A stretch of DNA of 38,508 nucleotides from positions 1 to 38,508 of the forward strand of contig CANJSM010000009.1 of assembly GCA_947477015.1 (NCBI GenBank). The letters are read 5' to 3'. The position numbers and the translations under genes were made by a program. Origin of the DNA: Legionellaceae bacterium (GTDB lineage: Bacteria; Pseudomonadota; Gammaproteobacteria; Legionellales; Legionellaceae). Below the pieces are notes generated by a model. It saw only the letters and a list, made by a program, of their open reading frames with translations, had not been told where the DNA came from and searched no databases. Of the stretch, positions 8,973 through 17,717 are shown one piece after another (within the stretch, counting starts at the first letter, position 1; each line of letters starts with the position of its first letter).

Positions 8973-9423
8973 GTTCTAACATCGCATCAGCTAGGCTTTC
9001 TGTGGTTTGTCCCCCGAATAACGTGGTGCTCAATTCTCCTTGAGGATTGAGCACGAACGTCACAGGAACAACACTAATATTGCCTAAATGCAACGCTTTA
9101 GCCGTACTGTGTTTTAAACTGGGATAGCGAATATCAAATTTTCTAATCAATCGCTGCTGCTTATTCAACGGAAGAGAATCGTAATTCACTGCAAAAACTT
9201 CAACGGATTTGTCTTTGTTGTCTTTGTAAAATTGATTTAATGCAGAAATTTCATCAAGACACGGCCCGCACCAGCTTGCCCAGTAATTGATAAACACCCA
9301 TTTTCCCTTCAGTGAAGAAAGGGGAATATCTTTACCGTCTATGGTTTCTAAGATCAAGTCAGCTCGTGCTATAGTTGCACATACAAGCAAGGTGAGGAAC
9401 AAAATTGATTTTAATAGTCGCAT
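8932..9423 (-). CDS. TlpA/ResA-like thiol-disulfide oxidoreductase
   Basis: Signal peptide; [31 protein letters not shown] (WCGPC), cis-Pro region [15 protein letters not shown]. Confidence 0.9.
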   Translation of the reverse strand: MRLLKSILFLTLLVCATIARADLILETIDGKDIPLSSLKGKWVFINYWASWCGPCLDEISALNQFYKDNKDKSVEVFAVNYDSLPLNKQQRLIRKFDIRYPSLKHSTAKALHLGNISVVPVTFVLNPQGELSTTLFGGQTTESLADAMLELNSILSPSGKALP

Positions 9424-9586
9424 AAGACAGTTTGTTATATTGAATTGGGGCTAATTCTAACATAAACCCATTTATTCACCACAAGTCTAGGTGTTCCGTG
9501 AAACATCAGATATTGTGTGCCAGTTGAAATCGACATTATTATTACTCTATATTTCACATGATTTTAAAAAGAAGGATAAAAAGTCG

Positions 9587-9720
9587 ATGCCAACCATTAG
9601 TGCATTTTATGCTCGAAGTTGAATTTAATGATGGTGCTCACGTGGCCTGGAGAAATTGATTTAGCACCAGATGCCATGCACGACGCCATTAAATTAAAAG
9701 GTCGTTGGGTTGTGCAATAG
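9587..9720 (+). pseudogene. Remnant resembling a DUF4160-DUF2442 two-gene module
   Basis: MPTISAFYARS* (DUF4160-like N-terminus), LEVEFNDGAH, then in another frame WPGEIDLAPDAMHDAIKLKGRWVVQ* (DUF2442-like C-terminus) compressed into ~134 bp. Confidence 0.5.
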
Positions 9721-10431
9721 AGGCTTTATCGACGAACAACGAGCTAGAATGATTCCCGCTTCATACAACACACATAACGGAGCGGCCAACATGATTTGCG
9801 AGAACACGTCCGGAGGGGTCAATAGCATGCCGATAATAAACGCCGCAACAATTACATAAGGCCGTATTAGAGTTAACAGGGCAATGTTCACCACCTTAAC
9901 GCGCACCAACACGCAACACACTAGCGGTACCTGAAAACACAGGCCAAAAATGAGTGTCATCCGCGTAATAAAATCCACCGCGTAACCCATGTCAGGCATC
10001 AAGCGCACACCAGCAGGCACCGCGCGGGCAAAAAAAGCAAACATATAAGGCAATACCAGATAAAAACAAAATAAAATGCCTAACAAAAACAACACTAAAC
10101 TGGTTGCTATCGCCCAAAGAAATGGCTTGCGCTCTTGCCGATACAAACCTGGCGATGCAAATAACCAAACATGCAATAATGCAAACGGTGCCGTACCCAG
10201 CAGCGCTATATCGGCAGCCAGTTTAATAGGCGTCATCAAGGGTGTGGTGATCTGAGTTGCAATCAATGTTGCATTAACAGGAAGCACCCGCAACAACGGC
10301 AGAGCCACGACCTGAAACAATGTTTGAGCAAATGTAAAACAGGCTACAAACAAAACGATAAAGCAGACACAAATTTGCAGCATTCGACGACGGCATTCAA
10401 GTAGATGGGTTAGCATGCGTGTGGCTCCCAA
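9694..10431 (-). CDS. tatC: Sec-independent translocase TatC
   Basis: Six-TM profile; TPLMTPIKLAADIALLGTAPFALLHVWLFASPGLYRQERK, FGLCFQVPLVCCVLVR, TPPDVFSQIMLAAPLCVLYEAGI. Confidence 0.92.
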   Translation of the reverse strand: MGATRMLTHLLECRRRMLQICVCFIVLFVACFTFAQTLFQVVALPLLRVLPVNATLIATQITTPLMTPIKLAADIALLGTAPFALLHVWLFASPGLYRQERKPFLWAIATSLVLFLLGILFCFYLVLPYMFAFFARAVPAGVRLMPDMGYAVDFITRMTLIFGLCFQVPLVCCVLVRVKVVNIALLTLIRPYVIVAAFIIGMLLTPPDVFSQIMLAAPLCVLYEAGIILARCSSIKPLLHNPTTF

Positions 10432-10581
10432 AAAATTTTGTTCATAAATTTACCACAAATTTAATTTGCAAGCTATACTTCAATCAGGAGCTTGTGAAAA
10501 GGCTCTTGGCAACTCGATTTTGCATGGAATAAATCGAGTAGTAATATTTTTGGAGGTCCAACGAATAGAAGGAATTTTATC

Positions 10582-10836
10582 ATGTCTGATAGAACACAAC
10601 GTACCGCAGCGACCATGCGGGAAAATATGCTTCGCCGTTATGATGACGACTTTCACCATAAACACGACAAATGCCACCTCCCCTACCGCATGCATTGGCC
10701 TTCTCACCCTCACAACAATAGCCAATTATCGCATGAACGAGAACAAACCCAAGAACCACCTGAAACATTGAGCCAATTGGGTAAAAATATTGTAAAAAAA
10801 ACGCGTTTACGAATTGTTAAACACTGTATTCACTGA
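10582..10836 (+). CDS. Hypothetical His-rich 84-aa protein
   Basis: AAGGA RBS before ATG 10582; RRYDDDFHHKHDKCHLPYRMHWPSHPHNN. Confidence 0.45.
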   Translation: MSDRTQRTAATMRENMLRRYDDDFHHKHDKCHLPYRMHWPSHPHNNSQLSHEREQTQEPPETLSQLGKNIVKKTRLRIVKHCIH

Positions 10837-10868
10837 TACGATATAAATATCCGAATCAGGTTAACCAC

Positions 10869-10889
10869 TTCCTGATTCTCGATCAGGAA
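10869..10889. other. Hairpin (ttcctgat / tctcg / atcaggaa) in the convergent intergenic region
   Basis: 8-bp perfect stem. Confidence 0.6.
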
Positions 10890-10896
10890 AGGTATG

Positions 10897-10926
10897 AACA
10901 GGCCTGTTTGATTCAGGCCTGTTTTA
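10897..10926. terminator. Likely rho-independent terminator between convergent genes
   Basis: aacaggcctg-tttgatt-caggcctgtt followed by ttta. Confidence 0.7.
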
Positions 10927-11511
10927 TATAGGCTGATCGCTTAGATTGTAGTACTTCAATAGTTTCACAACGCGCCTCACACCTCTGCACTCTCTTGCAA
11001 ATAGAATAACTTTTTGTGCTTGTGTAGGAATAACATCTCCCATCAAATAAACAATGCGCCCATACGTTAAAATTTTAAACGAGTCTGGATTAATATCTGA
11101 ATCAGCGAGAATTCGACTGCGTATTTTAGTGGTGATCCATGTATCTTCTACTTTGCTATCGGTGACGGACCCGACCGCCAATTGATTAAAAAAACGGCGT
11201 CGAGAGCGCGTTGCACCCTGAACACGAGCACAGGCCTCTTGCCGAAGAGCCTCCGTTGGCACATGCCCCACCATTAAAACATCGCGATTAAATACAGCTA
11301 ACTCAATTACAATATTATCTTGCTTGAACACCAAGTCTTTGTATAAGGCTCGATTGGCACTGGCATTGAGTTGAAAGTCATTCAATTTTAAATAAGTGCC
11401 ATGCCGACCATAAATCAAATTTGCGCCAGTCCAAATGCCACTGACACAGCTTGGCAGCATGAGTAGACAACTAAAGGTAAGTATTAGCGTAACAGATCCC
11501 TGTTTACGCAT
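10924..11511 (-). CDS. BON-domain lipoprotein (DolP/YraP-like), copy 2
   Basis: Lipobox-like LLMLPSC; two BON repeats with DTWITTKIRSRILADSDINPDSFKILTYGRIVYLMG and GVRRVVKLLKY. Confidence 0.82.
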   Translation of the reverse strand: MRKQGSVTLILTFSCLLMLPSCVSGIWTGANLIYGRHGTYLKLNDFQLNASANRALYKDLVFKQDNIVIELAVFNRDVLMVGHVPTEALRQEACARVQGATRSRRRFFNQLAVGSVTDSKVEDTWITTKIRSRILADSDINPDSFKILTYGRIVYLMGDVIPTQAQKVILFARECRGVRRVVKLLKYYNLSDQPI

Positions 11512-11587
11512 ATGAAGCCCCTATATGAAATTGAGGGTCTCAGTCATCGTTTCGCCAGAGCTATCCGATGGCTGAGGACATCAAGTC

Positions 11588-12157
11588 TTAACGAATATAC
11601 TGAAACACTTTTACAACTTTTCTGACACCTTTCACATGCCTCGTCACATTGACCGCTAAATTGGCTTGCTCTGGTGTGACGATACCCATCAAATACACCA
11701 CGCTGTTTTCAGTAATCACACGAAGCGACCCGGATTCTAAGCCTTTTTCACCGAGCATTTTACTGCGCACTTGAGTCGTGATCCATGTGTCCTTACTCTG
11801 TTGAGTCAGAGACAGTGGATAATCAATGGTGATTTCATTATACACTCGAGAAACATTAGGCGTTTGTTGCGCAATACGCTGGGCTACCTGTCGTAAAGAA
11901 GCATCGGGTGTTTGACCGGCTAACAATACAACTTGATTAAAGCTACTGACAATGAGGCGTGAATCACGAAAACGCGGATCAGGAACCAGGGTTGAACGCA
12001 AGACATGAAAAATACGCGCATCTTTTTCAACCGTTGCGATAGTCCGCTTATCATAGACCACTAAGCTGCTCGCAGCTCCTGCAACCACGGCGGCAACACA
12101 ACTCGCTAGAAGCGAGGTTTGCAGTAATAAAAGACCTATTTTAATCTTACGTTTCAT
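11588..12157 (-). CDS. dolP: BON-domain outer-membrane lipoprotein (DolP/YraP-like), copy 1
   Basis: Lipobox-like LLASC; LVVYDKRTIATVEKDARI, DTWITTQVRSKMLGEKGLESGSLRVITENSVVYLMG, VKGVRKVVKVFQYI; next to diaA and yraN. Confidence 0.85.
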   Translation of the reverse strand: MKRKIKIGLLLLQTSLLASCVAAVVAGAASSLVVYDKRTIATVEKDARIFHVLRSTLVPDPRFRDSRLIVSSFNQVVLLAGQTPDASLRQVAQRIAQQTPNVSRVYNEITIDYPLSLTQQSKDTWITTQVRSKMLGEKGLESGSLRVITENSVVYLMGIVTPEQANLAVNVTRHVKGVRKVVKVFQYIR

Positions 12158-12159
12158 GA

Positions 12160-12759
12160 CTACCCCAGCATTTGACCAAACAACGATTGATCGATTAAAT
12201 CACAAAAACAATGCAAAATGAATAAATGTGTTTCACGAATTCGCGCGGCTGTGTCGCCTGGGACCCTGAGTTCAAAATCCTCTGGTCCTAGATGATTCGC
12301 CAATACACCACCATCTCGGCCACATAATGCAATCGTGTCAATGCCTTTCTCATTGGCGGCATTCACTGCATTGAGTACGCTATTGGAATTACCGGTGGTG
12401 GTTAGAGCAATTAACACATCATTTTCTTGACCCAGTGCTTGGATTTGACGAGCAAACACTTGATCATAGTGCCCTTCGTTAGAAATGGCGGTGATAGCAG
12501 GCATGTCCGTCGTTAATGCAATCACAGGCAAAGGCGGGCGCTCAACATCAAGATGGTTCAACATGGCGGCAGAAAAATGCAAGCCATTGGCAGCTGAACC
12601 CCCGTTCCCACACAAAAAAATCTTATTGTCATTGAGTAAGCAGGTAATCAAACGCTGTGCTGCACGTGCAATATCAACCGACATCGTATCTGCCATGGCG
12701 ATTTTTGCTTCGATATTCACACCGAAAAGATGCCTAACTCGATCTTCTTGTTGTGTCAT
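12160..12759 (-). CDS. diaA: SIS-domain protein DiaA/GmhA-like
   Basis: FLCGNGGSAANGLHFSAAMLNHLDVERPPLPVIALTTD, ALTTTGNSNSVLNAV; yraN-diaA-dolP context. Confidence 0.88.
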   Translation of the reverse strand: MTQQEDRVRHLFGVNIEAKIAMADTMSVDIARAAQRLITCLLNDNKIFLCGNGGSAANGLHFSAAMLNHLDVERPPLPVIALTTDMPAITAISNEGHYDQVFARQIQALGQENDVLIALTTTGNSNSVLNAVNAANEKGIDTIALCGRDGGVLANHLGPEDFELRVPGDTAARIRETHLFILHCFCDLIDQSLFGQMLG

Positions 12760-12769
12760 GTCATGTCCT

Positions 12770-13126
12770 TTAAAAGTCTATACCAAATGCATTTTTGATC
12801 CACGTGATCTCAGGCTCTGCGCCATCAAGACTTAATACATCAAATCGGCAAGGGTGTTTATCGTATAGTTTTTTTACTTGTAAATACAGTGATGCTGTAC
12901 GAATAAGTTTTTGTCGCTTACTAGTCGTGATGCTTTGCACCCCTCCTCCATAAGCGCTTGAAGTGCGAGCTCGCACTTCAACGAACACGATATACTCCTT
13001 ATCACGCATGATTAAGTCTATCTCACCTAAACGACAATGGTAGTTGCTTTCTAACCATGTGAGGCCCTGTTTGCAAAGATACTTACGGGCTGATTCTTCT
13101 GCTGCAAAGCCCATTTGTTGTGACAT
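12770..13126 (-). CDS. yraN: UPF0102 family protein YraN
   Basis: AEESARKYLCKQGLTWLESNYHCRLGEIDLIMRDKEYIVFVEVRAR. Confidence 0.92.
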   Translation of the reverse strand: MSQQMGFAAEESARKYLCKQGLTWLESNYHCRLGEIDLIMRDKEYIVFVEVRARTSSAYGGGVQSITTSKRQKLIRTASLYLQVKKLYDKHPCRFDVLSLDGAEPEITWIKNAFGIDF

Positions 13127-13145
13127 GTTACATCCTTGAATTTCT

Positions 13146-14027
13146 CTACGCCCGCTCGGTCAGCAACTCAATCATGCTCTCTAGTGTTTGCTTATCATCA
13201 TAATGAATAATCAATGTGCCTCGTCCTGCAGAACCCTGGCGAATATTGACCTTGGTGTTCAGTTGACGTGCCAGCGCTTGCAATTGTTCGTTGAATAATG
13301 GCGCAAGTTCTGTTTTTGTTTCTCGAACTGGCGCACCAGCCTTTACGCGCGCGACCAACGCTTCCGTTTCACGCACGGATAGGTTTTTGGCCACGACAAT
13401 ATCTGCTACTTGTGTTTGCAGGCCTTCGTCCAACATCAACAAACTGCGTGCATGCCCCATGTCAATGTCACCATTTTCTAACAAGCGTCTGACATGGCTG
13501 TTTAAATGCAGTAATCGTAGAAAGTTACTCACGGCTGTACGGGATTTACACAGTAAATCCGCAATTTGCTGATGCGTTAAGGAAAACTCGTTGACTAAGC
13601 GCTGCATAGCGACGGCTTGATCCATCGCGTTTAAATCTTCTCGCTGCAAGTTTTCAATCAATGCGATGGCCATGGCCGTTTCATCATCAACTTGGCGCAC
13701 AATCACCGGAACTTCGGTCATGTTTAGTGCTTGGCAAGCACGCCATCGACGCTCACCGGCTAGCAGTTCATAACGGTCTGGAGAAACCTTGCGCACAACC
13801 AATGGCTGCAGCAACCCTTGTTGTCGAATTGACTCGGCTAATTCCAGCAGCGCACTTTCAGCAATTTCGCGACGGGGCTGATATTTTCCCGGTTGCAAAT
13901 GGTCTATTGCCAGCGTGAGATGCACGACGTCTTTATTGTTCACGACATTATCCGTGAGCAATGTACTGTTGGCATGACTCAATAGGGCCGAGAGATTTCG
14001 TCCTAAACCACCACGTTTCACTGCCAT
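13146..14027 (-). CDS. parB: Chromosome partitioning protein ParB
   Basis: MAVKRGGLGRNLSALL start at 14027; IDHLQPGKYQPRREI, LLAGERRWRACQ, IENLQREDLNAMDQA. Track extends to 14078 into a repeat. Confidence 0.95.
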   Translation of the reverse strand: MAVKRGGLGRNLSALLSHANSTLLTDNVVNNKDVVHLTLAIDHLQPGKYQPRREIAESALLELAESIRQQGLLQPLVVRKVSPDRYELLAGERRWRACQALNMTEVPVIVRQVDDETAMAIALIENLQREDLNAMDQAVAMQRLVNEFSLTHQQIADLLCKSRTAVSNFLRLLHLNSHVRRLLENGDIDMGHARSLLMLDEGLQTQVADIVVAKNLSVRETEALVARVKAGAPVRETKTELAPLFNEQLQALARQLNTKVNIRQGSAGRGTLIIHYDDKQTLESMIELLTERA

Positions 14028-14053
14028 AATTGACCTCTCATTAAGAAACACGT

Positions 14054-14122
14054 TGTAGGTTGGGCCTTGGCCCAACACGGATATTTATTCGGCACTGCTG
14101 TTGGGCCAAGGCCCAACCTACA
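14054..14122. repeat. REP/BIME-like inverted pair with GTAG head: tgtaggttgggccttggcccaaca ... tgttgggccaaggcccaacctaca
   Basis: 24-bp perfect inverted arms (14054-14077; 14099-14122); each arm contains its own hairpin gttgggcc-tt-ggcccaac. Confidence 0.92.
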
Positions 14123-14891
14123 CAACGGCGACAGACTGTCTACCCAATACTTCTGACGCTAAAATCATGTACGCGGATGAACCAGACGATGTTCTGTCGT
14201 ATTGCAAAACCGGCATGCCATGGCTTGGTGCTTCAGCTAAACGCACATTACGCGGAATCACAGTTCGATATACTTTATTAGCGAAGTGTGCGAGTAACTG
14301 CTTGGATACATCTGAACACAGTCGATTGCGTGAATCATACATGGTCCTCAAAACACCCTCGAGCTGTAAACGGGGATTCACTGATGCCCGTACTTGCTCA
14401 ATGGTTGACATCAATGCGGCCAACCCTTCTAGTGCAAAATATTCACATTGCATCGGGATCAGAACTGAATCAGAGGCAACCAACGCATTTAGTGTCAGTG
14501 TATTGAGTGCTGGCGGGCAATCAATCAAAATGAAATCGTACCTGCTTTGCAAAGGTTGTAAGGCTTTAAATAAAAATGTTTCGCGATTATCACGCTCCAT
14601 TAAACTGACTTCAGCGACCGTCAAATCGCCATTCCCTGGAATGAGATCAAAGCCGCTGAGGGTCGTCAAGCAGGCTTGCTCAGCCAAGCAATCATGCAGC
14701 AAGACATCATTGCAGGTATGCACCAAGCTATTTTTATCCACGCCTGAGCCCATGGTTGCGTTACCCTGTGGATCAAGATCAACCAGCAGTACGTTTTGAC
14801 GGTTTGCAGCTAATGATGCAGCTAAATTAATCGCCGTCGTTGTTTTTGCAACACCACCCTTCTGATTGGCGATGGCTATGGTTTTTGCCAT
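14118..14891 (-). CDS. parA: Chromosome partitioning ATPase ParA/Soj
   Basis: [52 protein letters not shown]. Confidence 0.96.
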   Translation of the reverse strand: MAKTIAIANQKGGVAKTTTAINLAASLAANRQNVLLVDLDPQGNATMGSGVDKNSLVHTCNDVLLHDCLAEQACLTTLSGFDLIPGNGDLTVAEVSLMERDNRETFLFKALQPLQSRYDFILIDCPPALNTLTLNALVASDSVLIPMQCEYFALEGLAALMSTIEQVRASVNPRLQLEGVLRTMYDSRNRLCSDVSKQLLAHFANKVYRTVIPRNVRLAEAPSHGMPVLQYDRTSSGSSAYMILASEVLGRQSVAVV

Positions 14892-15514
14892 GGTTTGTCC
14901 TTGTTTTCAATAATAATACAACACCGCTCACCGTCATTGCCGGCGACCGTATACGATTCGATTTGATAGCTTCGGTTAATATGAGCCAATTCTGCCTCAG
15001 GCTGACGGCCTTTCATGGCCAACCAAATGCCGTCTGTTGCAATTAAATGCTCTGTGCAGTTTAACATGTGTTGCAACTCACTGAATGCCCGACTGGTCAC
15101 TGTATCAAACGGTTTAATCGGCTGATAGCTTTCTACACGCGTCTGAACAATCTCAACATTATCCAATAGCAAAGCACGTTTTACTTCCTGTAAAAATCTA
15201 ATTTTTTTGCCATTGCTGTCAAGCAACACCACTTGCAATTCTGGATTGGCCAGAGCCAAAGGAACGCCAGGCAGGCCTGGACCTGTGCCAACGTCTAACA
15301 GACGGGGGCCTTTGACCCAAGGCAATATCGCTAAGCTATCCAATACATGCCGAGTGACCATGCTCTCCATATCACGCACAGCTGTTAAATTATAAGCTTG
15401 ATTCCATTTATACAACAGCGATAAATAGTGCAATAAACCATCGCAAGACAACTCAAGGCCAAGACTGTCGATGCCTTGCTGTAGTGAGCGCTCAATTTGC
15501 TTCATATCGTTCAT
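14876..15514 (-). CDS. rsmG: 16S rRNA (guanine527-N7)-methyltransferase RsmG (GidB)
   Basis: [44 protein letters not shown]. Confidence 0.95.
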   Translation of the reverse strand: MNDMKQIERSLQQGIDSLGLELSCDGLLHYLSLLYKWNQAYNLTAVRDMESMVTRHVLDSLAILPWVKGPRLLDVGTGPGLPGVPLALANPELQVVLLDSNGKKIRFLQEVKRALLLDNVEIVQTRVESYQPIKPFDTVTSRAFSELQHMLNCTEHLIATDGIWLAMKGRQPEAELAHINRSYQIESYTVAGNDGERCCIIIENKDKPWQKP

Positions 15515-17394
15515 GCCAATAACCGTTGTTTTTTCAAATGAACCAGCAACAAAGACAGCGCCGCCGGTGTGATTCCCGATATACGGCCAGCTTGTGCAAG
15601 AGATACGGGTCTAATTTGTGTGAGTTTTTGCACGACCTCGTTCGATAAACCGGACACTTGTGAATAATTGAGCGTATCTGGCAGGGGCGTATTTTCATGC
15701 TTTAATAAACGCGCAATATCCGACCGCTGGCGATCAATATAACCGGCGTATTTACTGGTAATTTCCAACTGTTCAGCCACGGCATCGGACAATACTGGCA
15801 GGGCCAAGTCATCGACGGCTTGCAAATGCTTGTAGGTGATTTCAGGGCGTTTTAACAAATCTGTTGCCCGGCAATCATGTTGCAATGGTGTTTCGAGGAC
15901 AGACTTTAAGTCCTCATTGTGACCGACACGCACCCAAGTACTATTGAGTAGTGCATTGGTTTGTTCAAGTGCCTCACGTTTTTCACAAAACGCTTGCCAA
16001 CGCGCATCACCAACAATACCCAACTCACGGCCCTTTTCCGTCAAACGAAGATCCGCATTGTCTTCACGTAATAACAATCGATATTCTGCACGAGACGTAA
16101 ACATTCGGTAAGGCTCTTGCGCGCCACAGGTTATCAAGTCATCAATCAACACCCCCATGTAGGCTTCATCACGTCGCGGACTCCACAAGGGCTGTTCTTT
16201 ACTGAATAACGAGGCGTTCATCCCGGCAATCAAGCCTTGGGCAGCGGCTTCTTCATAGCCTGTTGTGCCATTAATTTGGCCGGCAAAAAACAGATTTGCA
16301 AAGGCTTTGGTTTGCAAATAGGGCGTTAAACTGCGTGGATCAAAATAATCATACTCAATGGCGTAACCTGGTCTTGTAATATGGGCGTTTTCAAAGCCTT
16401 TAAGCGTTCGTACAAATTGCACTTGAACTTCGAACGGCAAGCTGGTGGAAATACCATTAGGGTACATTTCATTCGTGGTTAAACCTTCCGGTTCTACAAA
16501 AATCTGATGAGACAATTTATCTGCAAACCGCACGACCTTGTCTTCAATGGAAGGACAATATCGTGGTCCTACTCCTTCAATGACTCCGGCATACATGGGC
16601 GATTGATGCAAGTTTTGACGAATGATCGCATGCGTTTGTTCCGTGGTGTGCGTGATAAAACACGGCACCTGTTGCGGATGTTGTCCGGTATTGCCTAGAT
16701 ATGAAAACACCGGCACGGGCGTGTCACCTGGTTGCACACTCATTTGACTGTAATCCAGTGATCGACCATCAATGCGGGGCGGTGTGCCTGTTTTCAAACG
16801 ACCAACGGGTAGGTTAAGCTCTCGCAAACGAGCAGCCAATGCAATGGCTGGAGGATCTCCTGCACGCCCACCTGCATATTGATTCATGCCGACGTGAATT
16901 TTTCCACCTAAAAAAGTACCGACGGTTAACACAATCGTATTGGCGCGAAAGATTAAACCCATTTGTGTCAACACACCGACTACCCGGTCACCCTCGACCA
17001 ATACGTCATCCACAGCTTGTTGAAACAGGGTTAAATTGGCCTGTGTTTGCAGTTGTTCACGAATGGCTCGACGGTACAACACCCGATCGGCTTGCGCACG
17101 AGTAGCCCGCACAGCGGGGCCTTTAGAGGCATTTAAAATGCGAAATTGAATGCCGGCCATGTCAGCGGCATGCGCCATAGCACCATCAAGGGCATCAATT
17201 TCACGCACCAAATGGCCTTTACCAATCCCGCCAATAGCAGGATTACACGACATTTGACCTAATAAATCCATGTTATGGGTCAACAGCAGAGTTTGTGAAC
17301 CCATTCGGGCTGCAGCAAGAGCAGCTTCAGTCCCCGCATGGCCACCACCAACAACAATAACATCATAATGTTTTTCAAGATTCATAATGGACAC
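15511..17394 (-). CDS. mnmG: tRNA uridine-5-carboxymethylaminomethyl(34) synthesis enzyme MnmG (GidA)
   Basis: [63 protein letters not shown] at 17385 is an alternative start. Confidence 0.97.
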   Translation of the reverse strand: MSIMNLEKHYDVIVVGGGHAGTEAALAAARMGSQTLLLTHNMDLLGQMSCNPAIGGIGKGHLVREIDALDGAMAHAADMAGIQFRILNASKGPAVRATRAQADRVLYRRAIREQLQTQANLTLFQQAVDDVLVEGDRVVGVLTQMGLIFRANTIVLTVGTFLGGKIHVGMNQYAGGRAGDPPAIALAARLRELNLPVGRLKTGTPPRIDGRSLDYSQMSVQPGDTPVPVFSYLGNTGQHPQQVPCFITHTTEQTHAIIRQNLHQSPMYAGVIEGVGPRYCPSIEDKVVRFADKLSHQIFVEPEGLTTNEMYPNGISTSLPFEVQVQFVRTLKGFENAHITRPGYAIEYDYFDPRSLTPYLQTKAFANLFFAGQINGTTGYEEAAAQGLIAGMNASLFSKEQPLWSPRRDEAYMGVLIDDLITCGAQEPYRMFTSRAEYRLLLREDNADLRLTEKGRELGIVGDARWQAFCEKREALEQTNALLNSTWVRVGHNEDLKSVLETPLQHDCRATDLLKRPEITYKHLQAVDDLALPVLSDAVAEQLEITSKYAGYIDRQRSDIARLLKHENTPLPDTLNYSQVSGLSNEVVQKLTQIRPVSLAQAGRISGITPAALSLLLVHLKKQRLLA

Positions 17395-17491
17395 TTAAAC
17401 AGGCAATAAAAAGAGCAATTATATACTTTTTTTAACGATGAACCAAGTTAGATTGTCCAACGATCAAAATAAAATAATATCATCGTAAAGC

Positions 17492-17660
17492 TGTAGGTTG
17501 GGCCTTGGCCCAACAATAACGTTCAATAACCCGCTTAAACAATTGGCGTAGCTCATTTATTTTTCGGATTAATAAATCACTTCGTCTATCTTGAAGCACA
17601 GGTTAGATCCAATAATCTGTATTTTCAATACCTTATTGTTGGGCCAAGGCCCAACCTACA
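17492..17660. repeat. Second GTAG-headed REP/BIME-like inverted pair (28-bp perfect arms, ~113-bp spacer)
   Basis: tgtaggttgggccttggcccaacaataa (17492-17519) and its exact reverse complement at 17633-17660. Confidence 0.92.
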
Positions 17661-17717
17661 ACAGGTTGATCAAATTTTAATGCGAAAGCCGTTGAGTATT
17701 CAGACCTTTCGTCCAAA

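Noticed and set aside
9492-9505. tgttccgtgaaaca, resembling a parS site
   Set aside because: Two bases short of the 16-bp consensus TGTTNCACGTGAAACA and not a true palindrome; no good parS found in the window by eye.
10466-10771. 101-aa ORF overlapping the His-rich 84-aa ORF
   Set aside because: No RBS-supported start; the 10582 ATG in the alternative frame has AAGGA at good spacing.
14028-14078. N-terminal extension of ParB in the ORF track (MLGQGPTYNVFLNERSI)
   Set aside because: Extension reads through the REP arm; MAVKRGGLGRNLSALL is the usual ParB start.
14101-14799. 232-aa plus-strand ORF antisense to parA
   Set aside because: Cys/Ser/Thr-rich shadow of a clear ParA; no start context other than the REP sequence.
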